A stretch of DNA of 64,000 nucleotides from Fratercula arctica (taxonomy: Eukaryota; Chordata; Aves; Charadriiformes; Alcidae). The notes under the pieces are model-generated. The model ran no database searches. It worked only from the letters and a program-made list of their open reading frames with translations, and was not told the DNA's origin. The position numbers and the translations under genes were made by a program. The stretch is from assembly GCA_947846985.1 (NCBI GenBank), contig CANTUZ010000005.1:49565389-49629388 (forward strand), given 5' to 3'. Below are positions 48,211 to 60,743 of the stretch, one piece after another; within the stretch, counting starts at the first letter, position 1, and the number at the start of each line of letters is the position of its first letter.

Positions 48211-48617
48211 TGCTATGAGGACAGGCTGAGAGGGTTGGGGTTGTTCAGCCTGGAGAGCGAAGGCTCCGGGGAGACCTTATAGCAGCCTTCCAGTACCTAA
48301 AGGGGGCTTACAGGAAGAATGGGGAGGGACTCTTTATCAGGGAGGGTAATGATAGGACATGGGGTAATGACCTCAAACTGAAAGAGGGCAGATTTAGATT
48401 GGATATCAGGAAAAAATTCTTTACTGTGAGGGTGGTGAGACACTGGAACAGTTTGCCGGAGAAGTTGTGGATGCCCCATCCCTGGAGGTGTTCAGGGCCA
48501 GGCTGGATGAGGCTTTGAGCAGCCCGGTCTAGTTGGAGGTGTCCCTGCCCATGGCAGGGGGCTTGGAACTACATGATCTTTAAGGTCCCTCCCAACCCGA
48601 ACCATTCTGTGATTTGG
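48211..48617 (+). mobile_element. CR1 LINE, 5'-truncated (about 400 bp)
   Basis: The copy starts at TGCTATGAGGACAGGCTGAG and runs through GGGGAGACCTTATAGCAGCC, GATAGGACATGGGGTAATGA, CTTTACTGTGAGGGTGGTGA and GTGTCCCTGCCCATGGCAGG to CATTCTGTGATTTG. The ORF2 frame is broken: the strand reads LGLFSLES then hits a stop within 30 bases where the family continues LEKRRLRGDL. Same tail type as the copies at 16231 and 41679. Confidence 0.96.
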
Positions 48618-50839
48618 GCATAACTCTGACATAATAAAACATGACAGAACTAAAAATTATATGACATAATAGGATTATGACTTATGTGCAAAAAGAAAAC
48701 TCCAAACCAATAAAACCGTGTCAGGTTTTCAATGCAGCTTAGGAACTGTTGAAAACAGATGAGATTCCTGAACTATGAGATGGTATTTGGAGAGAAGACT
48801 AACTGATGCTTGCAAACTGTTTTCAGAATGTTTTATAATTACGATCTTAAAAATTGTGTTCTATGGGTCAAAACAAATAGTTTGTAGAGAAAATGAAACT
48901 CTAAAAAAAAAAAAAAATCTTGGAAGTAATTTTTTAGGAGTTACAGAAGATAATATAAAATGACATAAATAGGTATTTGAGGGTAATAAACAGAAGCATG
49001 ATGTATAGAAATTGTGTTTAAAATATATGTATTAAAATATACTACATATCTTAATATATAAGCATGTATGTCTTAGGGACAAAAGGAAATATAAGAAGTT
49101 ATAAATCTAACAACATGGAACCAGTGGTATTGCCAATAATTCAGGAAGATGGATATGTCTTGTATTTTTGTTTTGGAAAAGTACTGATTTATATATTTAA
49201 CTGACAATGAATTATTTTCCCCTTTCCTAGTAGGTAGTGTATTTGTTGAAGCAAAATGTTTTTAACCTTTGAATTCCAACAAGATCTTTGGACTGAACTT
49301 CTTGCAGCTATTTTAAAACTGGTCTGAAGAAGTCGTCTGTAACATTGGTATATCATAAATCTTGGAGGATTAGGGGAATTCCAGAAGACAGTTAATAGTG
49401 TTGTATCAATATTTAAAAAGGATAAAAAGTGTATGAATGTCCAACGTAATACTTGTGTCTTAAGTGTAAAAAGTAATATAATTATTTTAATCAGTAAAAT
49501 TAAAAAAAAAAGGAGTTGTGAAGGTAGCTAGCTTTGCATTTTTAATTAAATTACAAGTGTATCTGAAAGTGCTTTAACTTTGAATCTTTTTAGGTTCAAA
49601 ATCTCATGTTCACTGATTAGTCCCAGATGAGATTTGCATAATCTCTCTGGAATGCATGATGATCTGGAATGCATATGAGATTCGTAATTAACACAAAATT
49701 AAGAGATGTGCAAGGTATGCAGAGGTATGTCTGAATCCTGGCTCTTTAGGCACCCTAGGTGGGCAAGACAGACTCACAGCCTACGCTTTTCCTTACTTCA
49801 GTTTTGGGTTAGACCCTTGATTTCAAGGACCAGTTGGTTCTTCTGGAGGAAGTAAAAGATCTGTAAAGTGTTCAGCTCTGCTTGCAAGGCTTATTGTCTC
49901 AGTCTGCTGATGCAACGATGATGGCACTTTCTGTGCTAAGATGGCAGTAGCTGAGGTGACTTGGTATTACATGTATTGCATGGCAGAAACATGTCCTGGG
50001 ACTTCTGTAAGGCATTTTAGGGTACTGCTCTTATTACATTTAAAATAGAATAATAAAAAAATAACACTGTGCACGTTGACTCCACTAGAAAGGCAGAATC
50101 ATCTCAAAAGGTTATTGCAGATGTATTTCTACTACAGTGCATCAGGGATCAGTTGTTGATCCCGCACTGTTTAATGTTATTAGCCTGTAGGAAAAACTAT
50201 AAGGTAGTTAAGATCTCTGGTGACATGGAGGTTGAGGAGTAAAATGAGCAGTTTTTAAGAATCAAGCGAAGGTAATTATATTCTTAGGAAAGGGAGATAC
50301 AGTTTGTAACTTGAAAATTAGTAGAATTAAGCATTTTCATTGTAAATAGTAACATATAGAGGCTTGCAAAATTAAATGGTGAGAGACTAATAGTAGATGA
50401 TACAGAAACTATAGTGCAAAAATACTGCTTAAGCATGTTCCATTGCAAAACAAAAGCAGGAGGAAGAAAACAGAATGGCAAAGAAATGTTTTCAAATGAG
50501 TCTTGGAGAAGTGCCTTTTCAGTGAGGAAAACGTGGATAAAAGCTGCCACCAGACAACAGGAGAGAAAACTGGTGAGGCAGCTGTGAAGAATATGGCAGA
50601 GGACTACGTGAGACTATTTACAAAGAAAAAGATTGTGACAAGGAGATAATAGTTTTCATGCAGTGTGATTGAAGTATCTGTTGCTTCTGCTTTTGTTCTT
50701 GTTTGTTTAAACTTTTGTCATTAGAGCACATTGTTGCATCCTACATTAGAGAAGATAAAATGAAGATTCACGTTAATTCCTTATTTAAAGGACTGGAGTT
50801 AAAAAATACTAGCCTTTAAGTCATTTTACTTGCATGCTG
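48618..50839. other. AT-rich gene-free interval
   Basis: No supported gene. A15 lies at 48903-48917 and an A/T-alternating stretch with a short inverted repeat (ATATGTA/TACATAT) at 49025-49049. Confidence 0.6.
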
Positions 50840-50952
50840 TTGGTAACTTATGCCTCAGTTTCCTCATGTGAATGAAAGGTTATGAGGGTATTTCTGTAAG
50901 AGATTAAGTTGAATTTTTTTATATACTTGAATGCTTTGAGGTACTTGAAGGA
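50840..50952 (+). mobile_element. MIR-type SINE relic
   Basis: GTAACTTATGCCTCAGTTTC, CTCATGTGAATGAAAGG, AGAGATTAAGTTGA and ACTTGAATGCTTTGAGGTAC match the order of MIR blocks (GTTACTTAACCTCTCTGTGCCTCAG in part, TTTCCTCATCTGTAAAATGG, GGATTAAATGAG, AAGCGCTTAGA). MIR is an ancient tRNA-derived SINE shared across amniotes. The tRNA-derived promoter half is missing. Confidence 0.7.
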
Positions 50953-50999
50953 AGAGTCTTACTAGATCTTAATTAGTCCTATAATGACGAAAGAGAAGC

Positions 51000-51920
51000 C
51001 TATATAATCTTTGAGATGTTTCACCATTGCATATTTTTCAATGTAATTAATTTTTAAAGAGGAGAATCGGGGAAAATCCATCTTTTATTGGGTAAACTTC
51101 ATTAAAGACAGGCACATAGTCCATTAATAATGAGATTCTCCGTCTCCATGAGCTTCCTTGTCTATTCATTTTTCTTTCCCACCTGCACTCACAATGGTGG
51201 CTGTTTGCTCCCACATACATTCAACAATGCATCATTTGTAAGCTGGCCCTCATTCATTTCATTCCTGTTTGAAAGGCCTGACAGAAAGCCCTGTGAAAAG
51301 CCTTTCAATGCAAATGCCAGTTTAATGACTTGTTTCATTCAGCAGAGGGGAATCTGAGATAACTTGACTTCTCCTCGCTGCAAATACAAGAAAATGTTTT
51401 CATAAAGCCTTGGACGTGTCATGCTTTTTAACAAGATGCTTTCAGTTTGCAAATAGAATCTGATGGTTTTAATTATAAACCTCAGGATTCTTCTGCATCG
51501 TCAACCTCCCACACCTCTCCCTGCGTGCGAGGAGGCGGGAGGGTGCGAGCTGCCCTTGCTCTGCAGCCTCAAAAACGCATCGGCCTTTGAAAGCCGTGAT
51601 TTGCTTCATTTCCTCAGCAGAGCTGCAGTTCTCCTTGAGGATCAACCCTCGTTTGATTGGCTCTTTCTGAACATGTTTAAATATCAAATTATTGGGAAAT
51701 TACAAGTGTAGTTACTCTTGTTAAAGCCAAAGGACAAACATATTTAATCTGTTTCAACAGCCTGCATTTGGTTTGTTCTTGGGACATGTATTCTTCTTAA
51801 ATTAATTGTCTTTCATTTCTAAATTATTTGTATGCCGGATTTTCTTGCAGAAAGATGAAATCAAAGCCACGATAATAAAATAATGAAACTCTCTAGGCAG
51901 TCTTGGGTATTTGGTACAGA
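51000..51920. promoter_or_regulatory. Motif-rich non-repetitive block, possible conserved non-coding element(s)
   Basis: About 900 bases lack homopolymers and recent transposons. They contain TGTAATTAATTTTTAAAG (51043-51060), CTTCATTAAAGACAGG, CCATTAATAATGAG (51121-51134), a POU octamer ATGCAAAT (51308-51315), GTTTAATGACTTG and TTTAAATATCAAATTATTGG. The frames at 51130-51357 and 51463-51711 fall in it but match no family. A GAGGCGGGAGGGTGCGAG patch (about 51530) adds local CpG. TTTTCTTGCAG ends at 51850 and would serve as an acceptor, but no exon follows. The texture fits a developmental enhancer cluster, which is inference. Confidence 0.3.
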
Positions 51921-52904
51921 ATTTGAAGGCAGTGGTTGTAACGTTGATGTTGTAAAAGAAATGAATGAGTTTATTTTCTGTTTAAGTTTACAAACCCATA
52001 TTAGAGTTATTGGAAACTCTTATTATTGTTATTGTGAGGAACTGACCCAGGATAGAACCAACAGGGTTTACACATACTATGATAACGTTTTATGAAATTA
52101 ATCTTGACAGAGAAATTAAGAGAGTGAGAGACTTTTCTGTGGGCTGCCTGGACAGGATTTTGAATGTAACAGTAGGATGACTTTTATGTGACCGTCTTCT
52201 ATGAAGCAAGAACATAAATTTCTCATCTTAAGTTTGACCACCATTCTTAGTGTTACACAAACGATTCCACTATAATATTCAGTTCAGTTGCCACTTCCAC
52301 TTGCGCATTAGCCTTCCACAAACAGTATTAAAATACTTTGAATGGTATGTTGTTTTAATACTGTTTTTAAAAAAGAGATTTAACTGATGCTTTGGATTTG
52401 ATGGATGCTCTCAAATCAGAAATGAAATATACCACACAAGTAAAATTCATTCTCATCTTTCCAAATAAAAATAGATTAATACTGTTTCTGGTGCATAAAT
52501 CTAGAATTAAGGTAATTTTCTATGAAAAGCTAGTGAGTATACCAATCTTTACTAGTGTAGAAGAGCTAAAGCCGTTTCTGTGTGGTCCTGCAACATCTGC
52601 CAGACTTCATATTTTCTTGTCCCTGCTGACCAACGTTAGACACAAACCACTCATCCTGACAGTAGCTCCTCTAGCTACTACCAGATTGGCAAAGTAGAAT
52701 GTAAGTCTGTATATTCTAGAAAGGAGGAGGAGAAGAGGGAAGAAAAAGAAGCTACTCTTGTGTTACGAAGGTCCACATAACTAACAACTCATTCCCTATT
52801 GATAGTTCTTAAAACCACAAAAGCCTTGATATTCCTAGTTGAATGCCACCTAAAATATTTCTTAGCATCACAATACATGGTAGTTAGGTAATTATGCTTT
52901 TCAT
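51921..52904. other. Gene-free interval
   Basis: No supported gene. The 101-codon + frame at 52392-52697 is unrecognised and has no splice or promoter support. Confidence 0.55.
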
Positions 52905-53075
52905 CTTCATAGTGCTTAGCAAATACGTGCTGGTTACAGAATCCTTATAACAAGCTGATACTTGGTTTCATCTTTGTTTTACAGACAGGAAGGCCGAATT
53001 AAAGAGGTTAAGCCATTAGCCTAAATATCTAGAAAGAGTTGGTTTTGGAACCAGTAGTAGTTTGTGCTTCTGTGC
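52905..53075 (-). mobile_element. MIR-type SINE relic, reverse orientation
   Basis: Read on the + strand, AATCCTTATAACAAG, TTTTACAGACAGGAAGGCC, TTAAAGAGGTTAAG and GTTGGTTTTGGAACCAG follow the complementary MIR order (AATCCTCACAACAA, TTTTACAGATGAGGAAACTG, CAGAGAGGTTAAG, GGGATTCGAACCCAG). It covers much of the body including part of the tRNA-derived half and is better preserved than the copy at 50840. Confidence 0.75.
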
Positions 53076-53619
53076 CCAGAAAACTAAACCTATCTGATGA
53101 GACTGCCTGTCTTTAAAAGGAAGCGGAGACCCCCATCTCTCCCAAGTGCAGCAACTTCAGTCCCTTAGAGGTGTTCAGTTATGTGCCTCTCTTCTAGAAG
53201 ACTCAAATATTAACCTCTTGAACAAGCTATTCACTGTTTTAAAAACCTTTTAAAAATTAGCACACAATGACATATCAGCTCAATTACCCTCAACCTTGTT
53301 AATTCTATTCTGTGCTGTAGTAACTTTATTAGGATAAATTACAGAGCATGTACCACCATAAATACTCATTGTGCTTTTGTGTGTTGTATTGGTTGCCCTT
53401 GACACACACACAAGCAAATGAAAAATGAAGCACTGTATCGCCTCAACTATTATAAAAGGTGGAGGGAGAGGTATGCAGGTGATAACATTCATATGACTAA
53501 TAGCAGAAGCGTTTTACAAAATATATTACACATAACAGAAAAAAAGTACTGGTATTAAAAGTGACATTATGTTAAATGTTCTTTGAGTCTAAACTTAATC
53601 ATTCCAATATGAACACATC
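53076..53619. other. Gene-free interval
   Basis: AT-rich DNA with an ACACACACAC microsatellite stub (about 53401-53411). Nothing else is recognisable. Confidence 0.55.
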
Positions 53620-53708
53620 TTTTGTTTGTGGGTTGTTTGGGTTTTGTTGTGACTTTTGTTTTTTGGTGTTTTTTTGTTTGTTTGCTTCTTTGTGGTTTTT
53701 TTTTGTTG

Positions 53709-53733
<25 letters not shown>
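53620..53733 (+). repeat. G-interrupted T tract ending in T25
   Basis: About 115 bases of T and G with rare A and C end in T25 (53709-53733), the longest homopolymer in the window. The Phe-rich frame reading through it (53576-53839) is an artefact of this composition. Confidence 0.9.
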
Positions 53734-53739
<6 letters not shown>

Positions 53740-56096
53740 TGCACATAGTTTTATTGTTTTTCCACTGGACCAAAGGAGGCCTCATGTGACTTTCATTAAT
53801 AAGTATAAATTTGTCATTTTGCTGTTTCCTTCTTGCTGACTCTTAAGGCAAGGCAGTGTTTGAATTGGGCAGCTGGTAGTTTCTCCAAGACTTCGTGGCT
53901 GTAGGTATCTCTGCATTCGTGAGCAGGAAGACAGGAGTTTTCCTTGTTTGGCACGAAGGAGAGATGCCTGGGGCGGGTGTCACTGTCCTTGTTTTTTTGT
54001 TCTCAGAATAACATCTGCTACTAAGAACAAAACAAACCTAGATATTAATCTAAATAAAATGTCATCTAATGATGACAAAGCCAAAAGATTCACTAGGTTT
54101 TAATGTCCCCAGGAATTGGGAGGATAACTCAAAAAGATTTAAAGAGCTTTTCATTCTGTGGCTATTGTCAATTGTCAATATTTGATTCTGATAATACCTA
54201 GTTCTGAGACACTTTGCATTTTCAGTCATTTTTGCTATATTGAGACGATGCTATAATACTGTATTTCAGAAATATAAACCTACTGCACACTCATTGCAGA
54301 ATTATTCAAACGTTGGGCTGCAGTCTGGACCATAAGTAACCTTGTCGCTAGACTTCACCAGTTTCTCAGATTGTCTGTTTCTGTGTGATAGCTCATATTA
54401 TTATTTTTCTGTCTTCTTTGAGTACAGGTAGATTTAATTCCTCAGGTTACTGGTTGTAAAGATGGCATACCAACACCAGGATGCATAAAGATGGTTTGTT
54501 GTTCCTTCCTAGGGGTCCTTAGCAAAATTGCTTGCAGGCCTTGGAAAAGTAATTGAATGCCTATTGTGTAGTGAATAAAAGGTTTGTATATATTTTTATC
54601 TGGGGAAAATAAAATAAAAGGCTTTTACACAGCTTGTGTTGTCACGCTAGATGAAAACCCAGAAGAAAACAAATTCATGCGTAAGGGAAATAACATAACT
54701 GAGGAGTAACAGAGGATGCAGGTGAACTACTGCACATTGAAACACTTGAGTCCCAGTACACAATGTAAGCAATTTAAATTATTTGTCCCCACTAACAGTA
54801 GTACATGCTCATAGCTTAAAAACAGACAGCAAGTCTTTGTAACAGAGCAAAGGGATTCAAAGTCTGCTTAGTTACTAAAAGGGCATGTTATATATATACA
54901 CACAGACTTTTATATTATGCAAGAGATTCTGATACTGACACAAACCATGAGGAAAGCACTTTTGTTTTGTAGAGGGGACTGTCATACTAAGTGCTGATAG
55001 TGTGTATCTCACTGACTGAAAGGAGACACACTTGTGCATACTTAGCTCTGAAAAGCCTAGTGGAATGTCTAATGGAAAAAACCCACAGATCTCAAACTTG
55101 TTTTTGTAAGAGAGACTAAAATACGCTAGTATAAGAGACCCTGCCTTTAATACATTTATAACCCATTGCACTTTTGTTTTTAGTTCTAAAAAGCTTTCTT
55201 GCTACAAGAGTTGTTTCAATTACAAGATATGTTGATGTCGTAAGCCACCAGTTAAAGGCTTGGAGCAGTAATTGCAGTCTGAAAATCATGTAAATTGAAT
55301 GAGACAGAAAAGGAAGAACAATCTGTTGAGCAATGAAACTGAGTGGAGGGGAACAGGAATGCTAAATATCTCAATAGATCCAAAAGGGAAGGGGGAAATA
55401 TTTTTTTTTAATCTAATTAAGAAACAAAAGTAAATCATCAACAAAAATATAATCCTGCCATTTGTTGTATGCAGTTATTTTAGCAATGTCTTAAATTACA
55501 GAATGAAAATAAATGTTTGAGAGTAAATTTATTTCTGAAAGACTTCTGAGTTGCCACTGCCTGTTGTCTTAATGATGAGAGGTGGCATAAGGAAGTCAGA
55601 AAATTTCTTCTGAGTTTTCGTTTCCAAAACTGTGATTTCTGCCAAACACTTCCTTACAGGGAGCTACTCTAATGTGCAATGCCTCATTAGACACAATACC
55701 TTTTACTATATAAGGCTTAAGGAATCATTTGTCCTGCACGAGAGAGATTTGAGCTTTTATATATGTTTCTCAATGAAAGTGATTGTGTTTGATAAGGTGC
55801 CAAGAACGATTTGGGATATTTGGATGTCAGGCACTAAGCTGCTTCTCACATGATTTAGTTTCCAGATGTTAGCGTGGCTGATTCTCAAGACTGTACCCTG
55901 AGTCTGAGTGCATTTAATCAAGTCTTCTCACCTAGAACTAGTTCTTTGATTTGGTGTAGGTGATGCAATGTTCTTGGGTCAATTGTGGGTTTGATTACTG
56001 CTCCAACAGGCTTGATGGTAAATTTGTAATAACTTCATGGAAAATATCTAGAATGCTTTTTTTAGCTGAGTTTAAAAATTGGTTCTTGCTATACTT

Positions 56097-56143
56097 AAAA
56101 ACCAACCAACCAACCAGAACCCCAACCAACCAAAAAAAACCCC
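56097..56143. repeat. (AACC)n tract with A8
   Basis: Three or four AACC units, then GAACCCC, two more AACC units, A8 and CCCC. Complement polarity to the G/T tracts. Confidence 0.85.
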
Positions 56144-59100
56144 AGACAAAATATTTTTTTAAAATTAGAGACTCAAACTTACTGCACCAGTCATGAACTT
56201 GAGTTCTGTGTGTGAATACTGATCATTACTATGAAGTGGAGAATGAAAGAGGATCTTGAAAATCTGAAGTTCTAGAGTCCAGACAAAAGAGAATTTTCAG
56301 TAAAAGTTAAGTTTAGGCAACTCAATCTGATTTTGTTTAGAGTGGGTGATAACTGTGATTATGATTTGAAGAGACTCTTTTCCAGTTCTCAGGTCAGGCT
56401 AGAGGAAAGACTTTGTATTTGAAATTTTAACACCATTAAATCCAGATTAGCATGAAAACACTGAAGTCTGATCACTATATTTTTCCTATATTTTCATTTC
56501 AAGTATCTGCATAAATGGGAACTCCATTGAAAAGCTCAAGATGTATCTGCAAGATTTTTGTGATGACATCTTCCTCTCTAACATTAGATGCCTTCTAACA
56601 GCATTTTCTAAACTCAGATATTTATTAGATATCCAGTTTATCACAGCTTAATGGTAGCTGTTAAGATACATAATCAGACTTCTTGACATTGTTCATCATT
56701 GTGCTACAGAAAACTATATATAGCTTCAACTCTCTTACTACCTATGAATTTGTAACTTCCTAGGAGATGATCCTGTGAAGTGTTTAGCAACTGTTAAGAT
56801 TAGTAATGGTATTTACCTTTCCTGTGGGAGAAGAGACCACGAAATGTAAAATTTTTAAGGGTTGAAGCGGTTTTCTCCTTTTGTGTTTCTGTACAAGTAG
56901 TTCATTTCCAGGATTTAAACACATGATTCTTTATTTTAGTCTTCACCGACATGTCAAGCGTATAATTTTCAAAAGTTGTCTGTGGCACTATTGCAGGTTT
57001 GGTCCTTTCCTAACTAAGAAGGAAAGTTACATGGTCTGTTTCCAGATCTGACGTGAATATTTATACTTTGTCTGCATCTTCATAAATTAGAGAACAGCAA
57101 GATGGATGAAAGCAGTGAATCAGAGAGTACAAAGTGTGTAATGCTAGCAGAAATTTACTATCAAATTTCTACTTAAGACCTAATGACTTAAAGGAGGAGG
57201 CAGTCCACATCCACTTCAGCTGGTTCTTTAATGTTCTGCAATATTGGAGGTTTAAATTTTACCACTTTGTGGAGGCCTTTTGGTTTATTCCCAGCTCAAT
57301 GTATTAAAACTATGAGAATACTTACAAATACAACTCTCTAATTCTGATACTTAACTTCTTTTGTTTGGTAGTGTAACCTGTTCCCTCTGTCAGTAAATTT
57401 CACTATTTCCAGAAGTTGTATTCTTCTTTTAGATATGTCTGGTACAGTTCAGCTTAGTATGGAAATTTCTAGACTATAGTGCAATACAGACCAAGTTATG
57501 TGTCTAGCTCAGTAATTATACCATTAGAATTAATTCAAACTCTTATCCTTGTTCTCGCTTACCTTTTTTAGTTTATCTCTGATTCCATTTTACAATTTTT
57601 TTTTCTCTACTTTTGCTCTACTGCAGTGACTCATTGTGTCCTGCCTAGTGCCCCCCGAAGCTTAAAGCCAAATTGATTTATCACAATCATGCATTTCTAA
57701 AAACTTGGTTCTGCTGGTTAATCAATAGCAGGAAGGCCAAAGAAAAAAGGCTACCAATTGAGAACAGTTTTGCATTGCTGCCTTGGAGAATCGTCTTGCT
57801 CTTGTTATTTTGATCTTTCTCTTCCTATCTTCCTTTTCTTAATGATGCGCTGTTGTGTAATGTCAGATCAAGATATGTGACAATCTGTCTTCTTAGCTCT
57901 TATTAACTTCTTGGAACATTTTTGCCTAATTATAAAAATGCTGATGAATAGCTAATATTAAAAATGTAGGGAGATCTCATAGCTGTAGGAAAGCTACTCT
58001 GATAATGTTGTTGCAATTGAACTTTAAATCATAGGTATTGAAAATATAATAAAGAAAACGTTTTGAAGATAATATTATGTGTAAAAAGCAAACAGGGTCA
58101 GCATTCAACATTTCCACATGCTGTGAAATGGCAATGTGAAGATACACAACTAAAGTAATGCATGAGAAAAACTTTAATTTAGGTCAGCTCTGAGTCTTCT
58201 ATGTTGATCTCATGAATGAAAAAACATTGAACCTTAGAAGCAGTCAACCATGCCCTAACCATTAATGGATCACAAACAAGGACATTGAATAGATTTCTTC
58301 CTCTCCATCCCCATGACTGAATTTTTTTTAACTGCTTAATTCACTCAAGTATTACATTTACCTTGGATATTACTTTATTGAGCAGTATATGCTATGTCCA
58401 GCTAACGTATTCAGGAACAGTGTTTTTTTATACATGTCTTTGGTCTTAATGTAACCCTTTGTTATTTGCACAAGCTGAAGAACAACTATGATATTTTCAA
58501 ATCACTGTATCACAGTTTAGAAAACCTATTAACAAATTCCTTGTACCTTTTCTGATTTCTCCTTAAGGCAAAAAAAACCTGGATTATGGTGAGGAAAAGT
58601 GCAGGTCTTCAGCAGTGGGATTGGGAATCCTATGCATTATTGCCACTAGCTTCTTAGTGTCACTAGTGGATTCTGAAGTTGGCCATTAGTGCTTCCTTTC
58701 ACACCAGATTCCTCTTTTCAAGTTAAATAAATTATCTTAAGCCTACGTAATGAATTTTCTATTCTACTTTACGGAGAAGGAGCGGAAAGAAGATGGAAGT
58801 ACTGCAGAATCCAGGTAAACCAGGAATATAGTCTACATTTACAGAATATGTTCTTTACTCCATGTGAAAGATAAAACTTAACATGCTGTCTCCTGGGGGA
58901 GTCCTTATTGTTATGAAACGGATGTAATTATTTAAAAAATATCTCAAAAAATGTTTTCAAACTGTGCTCCAATATTACTGAAAGGTGTAACTTTTCTCCT
59001 TGTTTTGTATTGTCCTAGTTTGTAGCTTTCAAATATTGTGGATTTAGCAGGGTTTTTTCCTAGTATGCAGGTGAAAAATGCTAAATAGTTTCTCTGGCAA

Positions 59101-60404
59101 ATAAGCTATGGTGACTCTTACTACCTAGATCTGCAGACAGTTGAGTCAGGTTTTATTTATCTGTGGACATTTCTTGTGTGTTTTTCATTATCACATCTGT
59201 TAAATAATGATCAGTATTGGGGAAACAATATTGTTGCTATTTTCAGTCTGGAAGACAGAGGACCAAGATAGTTCAAAAAAAGTCTCCTGACTTTCATGAA
59301 AAGAGGCATCCTTAAAAATCTGAAAAATGACTAGGATTAGGTCAATTTCCAACATCTACATTTCCCTTCCAAGGCAAACACTCTGCATGGTTGCTGTAAC
59401 ATTAGCTCATTGGTCTCCTTTGTCTCTAGTCAGTCTCATCTGGTTTATGAGCTTATAATAATATAATAAAATTCAGTAGTAGACTGTATGAGTTAGTTAT
59501 ATGTTAGTTAAGATAGTTAGGAAGATAGTTGAATGTGATGACAGTATCTTAAGTAGCCTTCATTTATTTCAGGAACTGTCTTAGGTGAAAATAGTTGGAA
59601 GTTGGGAGAGTAGTGGCTTGGAGTGTGATCTGTGCTTTCATTGAACTTATTTTTCCCCTGGGCAAGTGTGCGGCCACTGCTAGAGATCACTGCATTTGGT
59701 AGAGCAAAGCCCTGTTGACTTAGTATGCTATCACTGTAGTCAGTTTTCAGGGATGGGGAAGAGTAGTTTGTCAAGATAGTCACGTAAACAAAAATGCCTG
59801 AAACTATGAAACTTTGTATCTGCGAAATTATGACTGTTAAGACTGAGTGAATAAATTTAATGAGATCTTACAGTTGTTGTCTTGATACCTTTCGCTGTTT
59901 GAATTCATTAACTGGAATATCCATGTTATGCTTGAGATAAGTATGACTGAGCCCCTACAAACTAAGTAAGCATTCAGAGCAGACATTTTTGGGTGTCCCG
60001 AAATTTTAAACTCTTGAGCTGACCAATGTGGTAAAGTTATTTAAGAATGGCAAATTCTGTGGAGCTAGTTCCAGCACTGCTCAGACAGTGGGGATAGCAT
60101 TGGAAATCCCCGCAATATCAAATGTTACAGAAAATATTTATTCTGAAAATAACTAGAAAAATTAACTTATTAATGATTGACGTTGCAGGGTCTTTTGTCT
60201 TGCAGAAGACATTTTCTCATTTCAGAGAAATGGAGCTCTCTTTCCTTGTGGCCTATGATAGAGAACTAAGTTTTATATCTATAATTAGAATCACTAACAG
60301 TATAAAGCAGATATGGAGAGTTTGTAAGAAATCCTTTCATGGTAGGAATAAAGGTGACACACAGAGTGTCGATACAAATGTAAGCAGTACCTGTTGTAGA
60401 AAGA

Positions 60405-60425
60405 TTTTTTTTTTTTTTTTTTTTT
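60405..60425 (+). repeat. T21 homopolymer
   Basis: Twenty-one consecutive T without a G-interrupted leader. Confidence 0.9.
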
Positions 60426-60727
60426 GCCTTTGTGGATACAATATGCTTGGTTAATGCTTCTGCAGTGAATGCAGCTGCTTAGAGAAAAGAAAATAGAGAA
60501 GACAATGACTTTCATGCTGATATAAAATGCAGAGCATTGTGCCAAAGAAGGCTATTTTTATTTCTCTACAAATGCTGTTAACTTTCAGTAACTGTTTTAA
60601 ATTTAAAGAAGTAACAAGCAGCACAGCATTCCCAAGATATCTGATGGGTGCTACAGTTGGCTCCAAACTTCCTGTACGTTACAGGTATAGAGGCTGACTT
60701 TACTTATACTCTCTATGGATTTACCTG

Positions 60728-60743
60728 TTTTTTTTTTTTTTTT
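60728..60743 (+). repeat. T16 homopolymer
   Basis: Sixteen consecutive T about 0.3 kb after the T21 run. Confidence 0.9.

Noticed and set aside
53576..53839. Phe-rich frame resembling a membrane protein
   Set aside because: It is the translation of the T25 G-interrupted tract.
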